A DNA stretch of 64,000 nt. It comes from Phlyctochytrium arcticum (taxonomy: Eukaryota > Chytridiomycota > Chytridiomycetes > Chytridiales > Chytridiaceae). The translations under genes were made by a program, and so were the position numbers. The notes under the pieces were generated by a model that was not told where the DNA came from, did no database searches, and was given only the letters and a program-made list of their open reading frames with translations. Positions 51,802 through 64,000 of this stretch are shown piece by piece (position 1 is the stretch's first letter; each line of letters begins with the position of its first letter). The stretch covers positions 124,001 through 188,000 of the forward strand of contig JAHLKI010000022.1 in NCBI GenBank assembly GCA_025602905.1, given 5' to 3'.

Positions 51802-54138
51802 ATGGGCTCTAAAGAAGGGCGGATGGTCAAAAATGGCAATTCCATTGCAGCGTCGCGACACTTGAGTGACCACCTCCTGTCGCCAACATTGGATCGTGGT
51901 CATCGGACCCCGGGCATCTCGGCGACTTCGACAGCCGAAAATCTATCAGAATATGCAAATCGGCAATCGGACGAAGAATTGGCAGGACAAGGGCATAGGT
52001 GGCGGACTGGGGAGAGTACTTTTGGTTTATTGTCAGCACCCACCCTGCCTTTCGATGCATCAAGGAAATTAAAATCTGCCTCTTTGTCCCGTGAGGAATG
52101 GGATTCGTCCAGTAAATCCCTGGGGCAAGCATCGAGGAGAGGAGACGCGATTGATCAAATACTTGCGTCCGCAAAACCTATAAAATCCCAGCATTTCAAT
52201 TATCCTTTCCTGCTCGTGCAATGCTTGACAATAGGAGCCTGTGTGGCTCTCCTATTCTGCGGGCATCAAGGGAGCATTACCGTCTACCAATCTGGAAACG
52301 CGATCACAACGACAACGATGGGCTTTATGATTGGTCTCGTGGTGCAGGCAGCGCTTTTTTCACCTTTGGAGCTCGGAAGGCGAATCAGCCAAATCTGGTT
52401 CGGTCAGCGATTGATGAGGCAAGGCATGCGTTGTCGTGAGATGATTACTGCGTGGAGTGCAATCTACAGCAATTCTTACCGCGGTATCGAAGACGGGGTG
52501 TATGGATTTGGCCCTATTTCTGGCTTCCTTCTAATCCTGTATTTCGGGGAGATTGTTGTATTAGGTGGGTTGCGTTGATATAATCATTTACACCAGTACC
52601 TAATGGGCATGTTTATTCAAGGCACTCTTGGTTCTCTATACTATTCGAGAGCAATATGGGTGGATGTAGCAAGCGGCAATGCTAGCTTGTATACCTTGCC
52701 TCAAGTACCCGTCATCGACTACAATGAAGCATATGATGTCAGTCAGCGAGTCGCTCTCACTCTGGGCAGACTACTCACACCCTTGGCCCAAGAAGGTCTT
52801 GTGGTCCCAGGCTCCTCAACTGTGGACTGCCAGGGCAACGGGTGTGAAGGAAACATAACTCTCGTGCTCTCTCAGCTGGGTCTGCCTTTCCTGGCCACGT
52901 TGGGTGGGCGAATACCTTCTAGTGTCCAGTGGGCAGATCTCAAACCTGGCGAACTGGTGCGAGGAGAATTGACCACATTGAATACTAAAGTCTCGTGCAA
53001 GGCACACCCGTTTGGGTACTCCACAATTGACGATGCTTTCTATCTGTACACTTCTGTTGAAGGCATGTCGGCCGGGTATCCCCTCTTCCCATGGTCATTT
53101 CAATCTCCAAGTTTCATGTCACCTACACTGCAACTGGTGTATCTTGCGGGTGGTGACTACATGGTCGACCCAGTGATCAGCGAGTCAAGCGGTTCCTTAT
53201 ACGTGGGGGTTATGGGTTTGAACTTGGAAAAAGAGATCAACAGAATGGGGAGCTTGCAAGAGGGGGACCGATTGGCGAGCACCGCTTTGTGTAAAATCGA
53301 TCTCGCGGTCGGGACCTCGGATACCCAGATTCGAATACAAAATGTTAGTCCATCAAGAGTCGTGTCAGTAGAAAGTGCCCAACCCATCCAGCCGCTCGTG
53401 CCCTATTCACTGGCGAACGGGACTAGTGGATACGCCATTGCTCATTATCTGAATCAGCTATTCTCGTACTATACCTGCGACATTCTCAGTTGCAACGTTT
53501 ATAGCACTGAACCACCTCCATTTGTCAGTATGCTCGGATTGGCAAATTCGACACAAGGGGAGACATCCTTGGAGATTGACTATGAGCACCAACTGGAAGT
53601 TATCACCTCCGCCCTTACGCGAATGGTCGCGGCCAGCGTTGCTGTATACTCTGTTCCCAGTGACTTGGAAAAACACAACTCTGAAAATCCCCTAGTGTCA
53701 TATTCCAAGCTATTGGTTTTGTCCAACACGTTTGCCGCCAAGATTTTTACCAACTTGGCTTGCAATTGTATCCTCATTATGGGTGCTAGCTGTTCCATTT
53801 TGCTCATCGCGCTCCATATCTTTACCATTCTTGTTGGACGGCGAGGCCCCAAGGGCTCAAGATACTGGAACACCTTTGGGCCCATGTACTGGATGACGGA
53901 TTCAGTCTACGTCCTTTTTAAGGCTTTACAGCAAAGTCAGGTTGGCAACGCTCTTCCAAGCTTGAATAAAGCTCATCCAGCCGCTATGCGAAAGGCAGTG
54001 GGAGGCGACGCTCGCGTCTCTGCGCAAATTGATGCAAGTGGCGAATTGGTGGTTGACCTCTCCTACTCGGATTATGCCCCGAACACAAAACGTGGTACGC
54101 GAAGTGGGAAAAGAGAAGCTGAACATGTGGAGCGATGA
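51802..54138 (+). CDS. Integral membrane protein with large extracytosolic domain
   Basis: 759 residues in two exons: 51802-52564 and 52622-54138, joined in phase. ATG MGSKEGRMVKNGNSIAASRH. About 135 polar residues precede TM1 (FLLVQCLTIGACVALLFCG), TM2 (TTTMGFMIGLVVQAALFSPL) and TM3 (GPISGFLLILYFGEIVVLGT). A loop of about 430 residues follows with several Cys (VDCQGNGCEGN, CDILSCNVYS) and NxS/T sites, then a last TM (LACNCILIMGASCSILLIAL) and a cytosolic tail. The topology resembles fungal plasma-membrane proteins of unknown function such as the DUF3176 group; I cannot confirm membership. Confidence 0.75.
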
Positions 54139-54426
54139 TGGCGCAAGCCGGTATTACACGCGACATCAAGAACATCAGCGTATAATTTAGTTGGTTCCCC
54201 CGAAACAGATAGGTTACAGTCAAGTAGACAGAATTAGAGCAGGAAAAATAGAAGAATTCAACGGGTCCAAAACCATTACTTTTGATGCTGCATGAGTGAT
54301 CAGTTAGCTTTTGCACCAGCTTAGAAGAGCTGCGGACTTGAAGCAGGATATGCGATTGTCATGTATGGATATGTGATTGCATTTATCTACGTTCAGCTGC
54401 CTCCCTTTCCTTCCACCGATCTCGTA

Positions 54427-55896
54427 TTATTGAAGCATGTTCCATGAGCTGGAATTGTTGCATGAGAACCATTGTACAATATGGCTGCGCAACATCCAAC
54501 GAACCTGCTGCTGGCTAATGCCATCCCGAATACTGTCCATGATTTTTCGGTACGTATTGCGATGATTCGCATGCTGTTTGTCATCGCGGAATCGGGCAAA
54601 TCTCCAAGTGCCCGACCATTTAGGATCATATCGACATTCAATAATAGCCCCATCCGGGGGGCTTCTCAACCAGCTAGTGGACGGCTAAGTATCAAACCTG
54701 AATTCGGACGATTGAGATCTCTCCAACTCACCGTTCACGCAATTCATTTTCCAAAGTAAGCTCGCCAAAGTCGGAATACTGATTTCCACCCTCCCAAAGC
54801 ATCAGAAAATATCGGGGTTGTGATGAGTACCCATTCTCAATCTTGACTTTAAAGTCCACAGTATTCTCCTCTGCAGGCTTCCATTTCAGCCTGACATTAA
54901 AGTCAATAAAATGTTTGATCTTGCTAAAAACTGCAAGATGTATGTCTCACATTTTATCACAGGTTCCAATGGTATAAGGTGCGACTGAGGACGTAAAGAT
55001 AATCCCGTCTGATTTGTGCTTCAATTGCGGAATATCTTCAAAGACTTTGCGTAAATGATATGACAGCTGGAGGGGCTTAAGGTCCATTCTGTCCAGAGTT
55101 TAGTAAGTGAGTCGATCCTGCACCTTCACTCATTCAGTACCTGAATGGCTGATATCGAGCGTACTCGGCATCGCGTTGCATGAGTTGTTTGTATGGCTCT
55201 AAAATATTGGATTTCAAGTACTGGAATGAAGTCTTAGCAGAGATGGAGGTATGTGACACGGTAAGGACATACCCCTAGGCGTTTGGTGTAGGGTCGGTCC
55301 ACCAAACTCTTCCCATCGATCACGACACAGTCAAAAAGCAGAAACCAAAGAATTTCCTACTTATCCAAACATCCGAACGTAAGAAATTAAGGCACGGAAT
55401 CATGCTTGGGTCAACGTACTCGTCCATCAGGATAGGTGTCCAGCACCAACTCCCCATCAAGAACAGTATCCATATGAAGCTTATCCAACCGTTGCGGGAT
55501 TGGCAGTCCGTAATCGAGAAAGTAGTAGTGATTCTTGCGGTCAATCTGCGAATAAGTTGCTTAGCGGCAGCTTGGCAGGGCTTCTGATGGTCTAGATCGA
55601 ACCAGATACGTTGACCCTCGGCCATCAAAATTCGTTGTGGTAAACATGAGACATCTTATTCCATCAGCTTTCTCGCTAACGAAGTAGTTTTCTCTCTCCA
55701 ATTCCTTTAAATGAGAACCCGCAAAGCTGATGGGTTGCGCTCCTGGAAACCTTTTCATGACATTAGCCCGCCATGTCATTCAACTGAAAGTAACCGAGCT
55801 TTACCCTTGGCGAGCCCCCATCAGCTTGTTGACTAGCTGCTGCAGATCATAAAGCTTGGGTTCTTTCACAAGAACCCCTGGTATAGTAGGTAGCAT
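54427..55896 (-). CDS. CEG1: mRNA guanylyltransferase (capping enzyme, Ceg1-like)
   Basis: Transfers GMP to the 5' diphosphate end of nascent nuclear mRNA. ATG at 55896 (MLPTIPGVLVKEPKLYDLQQ). A 55-bp intron after GARQ joins to GFPGAQPISF. Motif I EKADGIR holds the nucleotidyl Lys (about 55650). Then HYYFLDYGLPIPQRLDKLHM and motif III TVLDGELVL (about 55430-55480), FDCVVIDGK with RPYTKR, motif IV KSDGIIFTS (about 55005), motif V LKWKPAEENTVDFKVK (about 54850), and motif VI-like GTWRFARFRDDKQHANH before the end at 54427. At least five introns. The C-terminal residues after DGISQQQ are less certain. Divergent from the MFS gene, 220 bp between starts. Confidence 0.88.
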
Positions 55897-56116
55897 TGCT
55901 CTTGAGAATCAATGGTATAATTGTCCTACTATTCAATTCAAGTCCAAGCTGGAAGTGTTAATTGATGGCACTGTTGCCATGGTTTCGTGATGTCACTCCA
56001 ATTGACCGCAACGGTCTCGACTTTCGCACCACTTTGATCTCTTTGAATCTTGCCCTTCAATCGATCGCAGATATATAGAAAGTAGCGAATCCCAATATCA
56101 AAAAGCATCCCTCATA

Positions 56117-58001
56117 ATGGCGAACACCACCGTAGATGGCCATAGACGCTATGTGCTATTCTGTGCGGCGGTTGCCTGTCTCGGCGCCTTTCAATTTGGG
56201 TTCAACTCGGGCGTTGTCAATCAGCCCCGCCAGGCAATGGTATTGGAAATGTAGTTTTTGCAGAAGCAGCAAGCTAACGAGGGCGACAGACCGACTGTAT
56301 TCCGGTTCCTGATGCATACCCCCAAAATTGTATTCCTATGAATGACTGGCAGGTACTGGATTGGAGTTGATGTATGCATGAAGAATTGACATTGAATACC
56401 ACTTGTTGAGCTTTAGTGGGGTGTCTTCGTGTCCAGTTTCGTGTTGGGTAACTGTGCTTGACATCTCCGCCATTCAAGCAAAGGCTCATCTTCAGTGCAG
56501 GAGGTATTGTTGGTGGACTTTCCGGTGGACTCCTATGCACACTGCTGGGCAGGCGTCGAGTTTTGTTCCTTCTCAATATCCTCTTTATATTTGGAGGATC
56601 TTGTCTGGCAATGGGCCAAACAATCGGAGTTCTAAATACTGGAAGAGTATTTCTTGGGATTGCTACAGGAATCAGCACAGTTGCAGTCCCTTTATACATC
56701 AATGAGATCAGCCCCCTTGAACAACGAGGTTTCATGGGGACGCTAAACCAATTGGCGATTGTTCTTGGAGTGCTTGTCAGCGTGCTGCTCGGTGTTGTCT
56801 GGGCAACACCCGAATCTTGGCGAATGATGTTCGGATTTACAATATGTAAGCCAGGTGCCCACATTGAGGGCAGATTTGATCTCAAATTTTACATTACTTT
56901 AGTGCCAAGTATTCTGCAAATGCTGTTGATCCCATTCTGTGTGGAAACGCCCAAGTAGGTCTGAGGGTCAAAACTTTCACTCGCCGAAGGAGTATCTCTG
57001 ACAGATCCAAAGATGGCTCATGTCTCAGTCACAAGTTGGCGAAGCCAAGAGAGCGATCGATAAGCTGTTTGGTCCCAATGCTTCACTAGATGACCTGTCG
57101 CGAATCAATTGCCCGGAGGAAGAACGGCTGCATAATGAGGAAGCAAGCTTGGAGGCTGGAACATCGCGCGAAACAGCAGAACAGTCTGATTTATCGTGCA
57201 TGGGTGTACTAACGGATCCTAGCGTCCGCCAGCCATTGTTGGCGGCCCTGGGACTCCATGCTGCGCAGCAATTTAGTGGCATCAGTGCTGCAATCTACTA
57301 CTCCGTATGTTGTCGCGAATTCCTTCCATGCGCCATTTAACATGTAATGTTTTTCATAGACGACGATATTCAATCATTCTTACTCAATGCAGACAGCGAC
57401 GTGGCTGACGATTCTGCTGAGTGTCATCAATTTGATTGTCACAATGATATCTGCAAACTTGATTGAGAAAGTGGGTCGCCGCACCCTGCTACTGGCGTCA
57501 CAAGGGGGGATGGCTCTCTGCTCTGTGGGAGTGGTTCTAGCTGCTGCGCTCAATGTGAGATCTGCCATAGTCGTCTGCCTTGTAGCCTTTGTTGGGTCCT
57601 TTGCTATTGGTCTGGGCAGCATTCCCTGGTAAGGCGATATCAAGGTGTCCATGATGGTATCTAATTTCACGTTCAGGTTAATCACATCTGAACTCGTACC
57701 ATCTCGAGCACTGGGACCAGCAGTTTCACTTGGGACTGGCATAAATTGGGGCTCTGCATTCCTGGTGGCATTGGTCTTTCCAACCGCTGTCGAAAAATGT
57801 ACGGGAAGAGTTGGTCATTTTGAATCTACACCAAACACTAATTCAGCCCCCACAGACAAGTACAACGTGTTCATCTTCTTTGCGAGTGTCTTGGTATCAA
57901 CTTTCCTATTCACCTACCGGTCCGTGCCTGAAACTCGTGGGAAAAGCCCAGAGCAAGTAGCAGCTGCATTTGACGGCGCTCGAAACTCGCGATACGACTA
58001 G
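56117..58001 (+). CDS. MFS hexose/sugar transporter (SLC2/GLUT type)
   Basis: Plasma-membrane sugar porter with 12 expected TMs. ATG MANTTVDGHRRYVLFCAAVA then CLGAFQFGFNSGVVNQP (TM1). Exons follow through WGVFVSSFVLG, GGIVGGLSGGLLCTLLGRRR (the GRR loop signature), TGRVFLGIATGISTVAVPLY with INEISPLEQRGFMGTLNQ (sugar-transporter signature), SILQMLLIPFCVETPK, the cytosolic loop RWLMSQSQVGEAKRAID, AAQQFSGISAAIYYS (TM7, normally QQLSGIN), EKVGRRTLLLAS, GSIPW, LITSELVPSRALGPAVSLGT and the end PETRGKSPEQVAAAF. About seven GT-AG introns. Convergent with the Swp82/PHD gene (121 bp between stops). Confidence 0.88.
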
Positions 58002-58122
58002 AATTGTCATTTCTGAACTACGGACTAGACCACATTTTCATCGGGAAGACTTGCTTATTCGACCTTTGTACATACAGAATAGATACAGTTGCAATAATAC
58101 CACCAAAACCTCGCTTCCCTCC

Positions 58123-61100
58123 CTACTTGTAATCTGCGTCATCGTCGTCGTCTGTGCCGCCGGCATCATCCTCATTTTCGCTGTCCAGGGCCGGCCTGGT
58201 ACCATCGGCTTCCAAAGAAGCTTCCTGACCACCACCTATCGCTCGCTTCACTAAAGGCGGGGCAACCAACACCTTATTCTTGTACTCGACAACCTTGCTC
58301 CATCTACCCTCACGCTGTTGCAGCAAAACTCTGAGGCTGGAGGGGTCACATAGCACACAGGTATACTTTGCTTCGACGTCCTCCCCCAATTCCTCGTACC
58401 GTTCCTCTGTGAGACTGGGATCACATCCGACGTGTATCCAGCTATGAAGAAGGAGAAGAAGTGTTATGCTATATTTCAGGAGATGCATCACGGAGAGCCT
58501 ACCGATCGCAGCTATCACAGCACGCCATTGGCGAGTCCTCGTCCTCGGTGTACACATGCATGCAAAGAGGGCAAAATTTGTCCCGCTCAAATTCATGATA
58601 GCAGTCTTCACAGTATGTACAGACGTAAGTGCCGTACGAGACTTTACTCTCATGCTTCGCGGCAGGGACAATAGCATGTTTCCAAGTAACGTCGCCACGC
58701 TGGTGAGTCTTTGCCAGGGGAGTCGTGGGACTTGATTTCGTAGGCGTCCGGGGTGGTGTTATCTGTTGGGTCTTTGGTCGACGGTCGCATGAGATGCAGA
58801 CTGCACATTGATCACACAGCCAATCCCCTTCCGGTGCAGCGTCGAGCGGAGGAGTCAGGCAGTAGGTATGATAGCCTAGACGGACATGTTATCAGTTTGA
58901 TGTCAGGATATGCCGGAGCGGCTCGTACCTCGGTCGCAAGTATCACAGAAGAGAAGCTTATCATCATCTCCCGCCTGGTTGCAAACGACACAGGTCTTGC
59001 ACTCACTACAGCGCCACTCATATGTTTGGACCTTGGTGATCAATACTGGGTCGTCAAAATCCATGCATGACGGGTGATGCTTTGTCTTGCACGAGGCGCA
59101 AATGAGCATCGTGTTGGGAAGGACTTGCTTGGTTGGATGTTTTGGCGGTATACTATGACAATGTATACATGCATTCGGATCCATGCTCGGTTTTTCGGCC
59201 TGGAGAAGTGGATGTGAAATCAGAATATCATGAAAATGGTTTGTAGAGACGAAAAGATCGCACAAAAACAAGAAACACACGAGAAAAAGGATTGATCGAT
59301 GGTGTCAGCTTGATGTTATTAAGCTATGAAAGGATGCACTCTGTGCGACGCATCGCAAATCAAAAATGTGACATGTACGGGGGTTCTTGCACCGGGCAAG
59401 AAAGGTCCAATGGAATAGGGCCTACGGTGGGATCACTATCTTCGTCTGCTACCTACCGGTTTGACGTGATATAAGCATTTCTCTCCCGCATTGTACACAG
59501 GCCGCTTGCAGCCTTGGCCGGAGCGCGTGATTTCACCGCAGAAATGCTCCAGATGTTTGAAGCGGGATGGTGGCATTTGTAATGGCTAAGAGAGTCAATG
59601 AGTACTTGGAAATGGGTTGGACGTACGAGAAGGACTTACGGCTTGACTATAGTCCTTGATGGGGGTATGCATTGAATTTTGAGACAGGGACGGGGCGTAA
59701 AGTTGGCGCACTTCTCTAAATCCTGTTTCATCTAATGGAACATCTGGTTGGCCAAATCGCCTTCGATTGCTATTACAATAACGAGTTAGATACTTGGTCC
59801 ATCGCCAGGATTGTATCGATGCAAACTTACATTGAGAGCATTCCTTGATACTGGCCAGGCATGATTGCCAGGGGATATTCTTCTTCCACTTTGGGAGTAG
59901 GGACTGGCAGCCAGTTATTTGAGTCCGATGGCGACTGGTCAACAACAACTTCGGGTTCTACGGTCAAAGGCCATTTTAATGACCCTTTTGCGATTTGTAC
60001 CCCAACATGGGTTGGTTGCGTTAGGCTAGGAACTTGCTCAATATTGGTATGATAATCCAGAAAAGAATTAGCGCGTTGCGCTAACAATCGTCGGTTGAAT
60101 TCTGCAGCTGATGCCGCACGACGATATAGATAATCGTCCCCCCTAAGCGTAGCTGGGATCTCATGGCGAGGCCCGATAAGGTAAGGATTGTGGATGTCTT
60201 TTTCTGGCCCGACCCGACTTGTTTGTCTACGAAGGACACTATCCCGAGGACCAAGAACCTTCATTTCGCCATTGTATGGAAGTTGTTTTTCGTATTCAGG
60301 CTCTTCGGGCTCTTCTGGAGGCTCTTCTTGATCTCCAACCCAGTAGTCATCCCTAACAACTCGTCCTCTTTTGATTGCTTTATGACCAAAGGCTCGAAAA
60401 ATACTCCGAGCGGTGGCTAGCGATACTGGTCGCCGTCGAAGCTGCCCAGGTAGAATGCCGATATTCTCTAGTTTGGATTTATCCTCCTCAGTCCCTTGAA
60501 TTCGAGTGATATGTGGGTTCTTAAGAAAAAAAATGTACGTGTCGCGATATTGTAGTGTTTTTGATATGTCCACAGTCAGCATATACTTCCGGGTTGGATG
60601 TCTTGGAAGCGTGAAAGTCCTGATTCGGAACTCTCGGCCTGCCCGAAAAAAGTTAGGTCTGCTCTGCTATGATGTTGGACAATCGTGAACGTTTCATACC
60701 GCCTGTAAGATCACCATCTTTGGTAATCTTTTCTTCTCCTTTCGGATCCCACTCTGTCTCAACATCTTCTTCTTCAATTAATCTAACCCCAGGACCGTCC
60801 CCTGCACCAGTGTCCTCCTGAGCGGCAGCTGCTAGCTTACGTCGAGCGCCTGCACCAGATCCCGGTGGACGCCCTCTTCGACGGGGATGAGGCGTTTGCA
60901 TAGGTGAGTCTTCCTCCTTAGCTTGTAATTCGTCATGATTCTCCACGTCGTCCTTGAGCTCGTCAGTTGGTTCCAACCTATCAGTGCTTCCTTTCCGATG
61001 CTGCCGATTGTTGAATCGTGGAGTAGAACTACTCCGTGCTCTTTCCGAGCGGCTGCCAGGGTATTCATCGTCGTGTTCATCACTGTCCTCCAAAATATCG

Positions 61101-61761
61101 TCGTCTTTTTTTAGATATGCATCGCGAATTTTTTGTTCGGCGGCCTTTCCGCTTTTTCGAGCAGATTGCCGTCCTGGTGATTCACTTGTGGGTTGGCTAT
61201 GCTTTCGTGGACGTCCTCGCTTGGGTGGGGTTTTCGGCTGCTCGTCATCGCTGTGCATATTCCCAGACTTGCGTTTCCGTCCGGCGGGCGTTGACGATCG
61301 AGGACGGCCATTGTGATCCGTTAGCTTTCCCTAAGGCATATAATCAGCCATGAACACGAAAGATCTGGAAAACTCTACGCTACCATACCTCTGCTTCAGT
61401 CGACGGCTCTTCAGCAGGTTGTGGGAAGGAGACCTCATTATCCGACTCTGAGCTGATCTCACCTAGATCCCCACGCTATCATATCCAAATAGGGAATTAG
61501 TCTGATTGTCATAATAAGGCAATGCCCATCTCCCGCTGTATTTCGGAGCCCCAGCGTGGTAAATCCAGGCAAAGCCTCCCCCAGCTGTGACAAGCATATA
61601 TCGGCGGCCCAGGCAAGCACCCAGCTCTTGAACGAGAGGACAAGGACCCGCCGTCCTTTCTTGCCACCCTTTATACCAGACACCCGACACGAACACCCTC
61701 GCGTAGGTGACAGCACCGTAAAACTCACCTGGGACGACGCGGCGGCGGCTACCTCCGACAT
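58123..61761 (-). CDS. Swp82/Rsc7-PHD finger fusion, SWI/SNF-type remodeller subunit
   Basis: Probable subunit of a SWI/SNF or RSC chromatin remodeller. Exon 1 is short (MSEVAAAASSQ, ATG 61761, GTGAGT donor), then an intron of about 255 bp and an acidic exon (GEISSESDNEVSFPQP). An AT-hook region follows (KRGRPRK, RRRGRPPGSG). The Rsc7/Swp82 domain is at about 59700-60790: EEEDVETEWDPKGEE, EFRIRTFTLPRHPTRKYML, DISKTLQYRDTYIFFLKNPH, VSLATARSIFRAFGHKAIK, RVVRDDYWVGD, and later RFGQPDVPLDETGFREVRQL. A small zinc motif follows (CGEITRSGQGCKRPVYNAGE then KCLYH), then tandem PHD fingers (CIHCHSIPP, CASCKTKHHPSCMDF, CSECKTCVVCNQAGDDDKLL, FCDTCDRG) and a further extended PHD (CEDCYHEFERDKFCPLCMHV, WIHVGCDP, YTCVLCDP). 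Acidic tail, stop 58123. Confidence 0.82.
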
Positions 61762-62044
61762 ACTGCACAAGGGACCCCCGGCTCCCGGGAAAAACTTTGC
61801 TGCTGGCCTGGTACCTATCGGATTACTTGTGAAATCGCTGAATCTTGACTTTATCGTATCGGGATATTAGGTAGCTTTGCAGGAAATTGCGAGTTTCGCT
61901 CCAGCATTTTCGTCGCCCAGCGAGTTGTGCCCTGCGTCCGAATTTGGATTTCTTACTAAGCCACCGGATATTGGTAGGAATTTTTGAAGGCAAGTGATCT
62001 TTCAACAACCTTCATTGAGTGCATCCGCTGAAGCATCCAACGCC

Positions 62045-62323
62045 ATGGCCTTCTTTACAATTGCTTTGCGGTCAATACTCAAGTCGCCAGCGGCATTTAC
62101 AACTCAACTTTTCCGATCGACGCCCGCTTCCCACCTCCTTACGTCTCAAACATCCCGATTTGTGCCTTCCACGGGCAATAGCCTTGCTGCTATTCAACAA
62201 CGAGGATATCGAACTCGAACAGCTTTAAAACTACGATGCGAACATTGCTTCTTTTGCCGACGACGAGGAAAGCTCCGTGTTGTTTGTAACGAAAACCCCC
62301 GACACAAACAGAAGCAGAAGTAG
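62045..62323 (+). CDS. Mitochondrial ribosomal protein bL36m (Rtc6-like)
   Basis: 92 residues, one exon. [23 protein letters not shown] begins a Ser/Arg/Thr-rich presequence of about 50 residues for mitochondrial import. The mature C-terminal 37 residues are a bL36: [20 protein letters not shown] then [15 protein letters not shown], with the four zinc ligands C-x2-C-x12-C-x4-H in place. The in-frame GTG further up is not used here because the ATG gives a normal targeting sequence. Divergent from the Swp82/PHD gene, 283 bp between starts. Confidence 0.93.
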   Translation: MAFFTIALRSILKSPAAFTTQLFRSTPASHLLTSQTSRFVPSTGNSLAAIQQRGYRTRTALKLRCEHCFFCRRRGKLRVVCNENPRHKQKQK

Positions 62324-62731
62324 GAGAAGCCATCGACCTCAGCGTCCACCTTGTAATTAGTTTCCAATCTTTCCACACCATACACAATCGTCGTAATAAA
62401 TTATCTACGCTGGCGGATTCGCCTCTCGACAAGTGAGCTACAAGTGGAAGTCATGACCCTACAAATTTATCGAGATACACCTGCAAAGCGAAAATTGAAA
62501 TGAAGGACCTCCGGACAAGCTTAGAGTGAGGATCCGTCATTCAAGCCCACCATATATCATTTCTCCACTTTGTCATAAACGCATCCAAATCTGTTACAAT
62601 GGCATTCCATATAAATATTAATTACTATCGTTCGTCATGCACAAGTTGGGTTGCATGTCCCAGACTACACTATGGGTTCAAACATTTGTACCCCTTCGTA
62701 GGTTCAGAGAACCGAAAAATGATGGAAGCAG
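62324..62731. other. Intergenic between convergent genes
   Basis: 3' flanks of bL36m and WDR6; no gene seen. Confidence 0.6.
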
Positions 62732-64000
62732 CTATGGGAAAGTGCAGTCGAGCAGCTGCAGACCAAAACCTGCCACTGCCATTCGCAAGGAATTATCGCT
62801 GCAAAAACATATGAGGAAACCTCTCACACGACTCCATAATTCATTGTTCCCTTACCTTATCATGCTTGCGTCTAAATCTGACAAATCGGCAATGTCCAAA
62901 TAGGTACTATTTACAAGCTCAATGCGCAGCACGGATGGATCGCTGCTGTTCATCATCCACAGGTTGAGCCGTTGGTCGACAGAGGTTGTAAGAAACATAT
63001 CGTCCTTGACAGCTCGAAGGCCTAAGGGGAAAAATAAGTCACCTTAGGCCCAAATAGTGTACCAAGATCTGATCTTACCAGTAACCCCTGAAGAGTGAGG
63101 TGCTGGCACAACGGCAAGCGACTGCGATACCATTTCTGCACCTGATCGTCCAACCTTTAATCTGATATATGAAGCGCTGATGGCGTTGTCGTCTCCTCCA
63201 GATACAATCTGAATGACCGGCTCCGACGAGTTTCGCGTCAGCTGTCGCACGTCCAAAGCGTTTATGCCGGATTGATGGCTGCGATGGGAACAGAGAGGTT
63301 GTCCAAGGTCGACAACAGCTGAGGGTACTGCCCCCTCGGATACTTCTGCTCCCAATCGTGTGCAATCCCAGACATTTAAAACTCCGTCTGTTCCCCCGGA
63401 AACCAACAGAATCGCCGCCCCCTCCGTCCCCTCAACTTGCAAAAGGCGTGTTTTCAGAACGCAGCGGCCGTGAATGTTCGACATTGCAAGCAGTTGGAAA
63501 ACTGAGCGAGCCTCGTCAAACATCCATATCCGCACATAACTGTCAGAGCAAGCGGTTGCAACCAAGTATAAGTTGGATCGGTCATTGGTGGTAGATGTCT
63601 TGAGAAGGAAGCTGCTAACGTCCATAAGCCTGGTTTCAGCAATTTTACTGACAAGCGGTGCAGCGGATAAGTCCAAGCACATAAATCCCACGTGCTTATC
63701 CATGACCAGTCGCCAGGCACGTAGCTCTTCTCGAGCACCCACGGTAAACATTAACGTGCCATACTGAGCTTGGGCAAAAGAGGCGCTTCGAACAACTGAT
63801 CCATGTTTTCGGACATTGAGCAGACTTTGCAAGCCATTCTGCGTTGAAAAGCTATGGAATCGTAACACCGAGTCTTCTCCACCGGAAACAATTACAGATG
63901 TGTCTGGAGGAATGCTTTCTGAAGGGAAGGGTACAATTCTGATCACTCGAGTTTCCATTCCAGCGTAGCTGTCCTGCAGCTTCGGTTCTTTGAAGCATTT
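62732..64000 (-). CDS. WDR6: WDR6/Rtt10 (Trm734-like) WD-repeat protein, partial
   Basis: WDR6/Rtt10 partners the tRNA ribose methyltransferase FTSJ1/Trm7 for position 34 modification. The frame is open from the window end at 64000. Seen repeats: PPDTSVIVSGGEDSVLRFHS, FAQAQYGTLMFTVGAREELR then AWRLV, LVATACSDSYVRIWMF, AAILLVSGGTDGVLNVWD, HQSGINALDV and IQIVSGGDDNAISA. A GTAAGA intron near 63078 leads to GLRAVKDDMFLTTSVDQRLN then LWMM; another near 62870 leads to SDNSLRMAVAGFGLQLLDCT then FP and TAG at 62732. The VAGFGLQ end and the 'GAREEL..WRL' block are typical of the WDR6 C-terminal propeller. The N-terminal part lies beyond the window. Confidence 0.85.

Overview
The window looks like nuclear DNA of a filamentous or zoosporic fungus, possibly an early-diverging (chytrid-like) lineage; I am confident of 'fungus' but not of the phylum. 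The evidence is short GT-AG introns (about 50-90 bp), fungal-type proteins (a WOPR/Gti1-Pac2 regulator, a Gbp2-like RRM protein, Swp82/Rsc7, Epl1, a stand-alone mRNA guanylyltransferase) and poly-Gln-rich proteins. Housekeeping genes are compact and often divergently paired. They alternate with two accessory stretches full of repeats and gene relics.

Layout. 1-5.4 kb: POLD4 (partial), a UVRAG/Vps38 homologue and a WOPR regulator. 5.5-28.2 kb: accessory region 1. It contains at least five copies of an F-box/LRR gene (one intact), a Mutator-like element (MULE, 8289-18849) with 66-bp terminal inverted repeats, a 7,095-bp element (9249-16343) nested inside the MULE transposase gene, three tRNA-derived SINE-like units, a Helitron-type helicase scrap and a few unrecognised ORFs. 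28.6-38.8 kb: a Gbp2-like RRM/glycine-rich protein, a small unknown gene, Epl1 (NuA4), an 82-bp tandem repeat array and a secreted proline-rich repeat protein. 39.7-45.9 kb: accessory region 2, an HNH-like gene family (one open gene, one broken copy, one fragment) with minisatellites. 46.6-64 kb: a 993-aa disordered/coiled-coil protein, a GNAT acetyltransferase, a 759-aa membrane protein, mRNA capping enzyme, a hexose-type MFS transporter, a Swp82/Rsc7-PHD fusion, mitochondrial bL36 and WDR6/Rtt10 (partial).

The most interesting object is the nested element. Its 12-bp ends (TGTCACAGTGCG / CGCACTGTGACA) are flanked by a 5-bp direct repeat GTAAC. Removing the element plus one GTAAC rejoins the MULE transposase into a single 868-codon frame through five exons. 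The element carries a tyrosine recombinase (broken by a one-base slip in a G run), a truncated Ndc10/Crypton-type domain, a chromodomain tail of integrase type, an intact two-component receiver-domain gene divergent from a small unknown ORF, 28-bp-spaced iterons and three hairpins with the same terminal core. I do not recognise this gene combination as a described element type.

The MULE itself landed in an F-box/LRR copy: the F-box and LRR remnants lie just left of it and the tail just right of it. Insertion order can therefore be read as F-box/LRR duplication, then MULE, then nested element. All calls come from reading the sequence and remembered family signatures; no searches were run.
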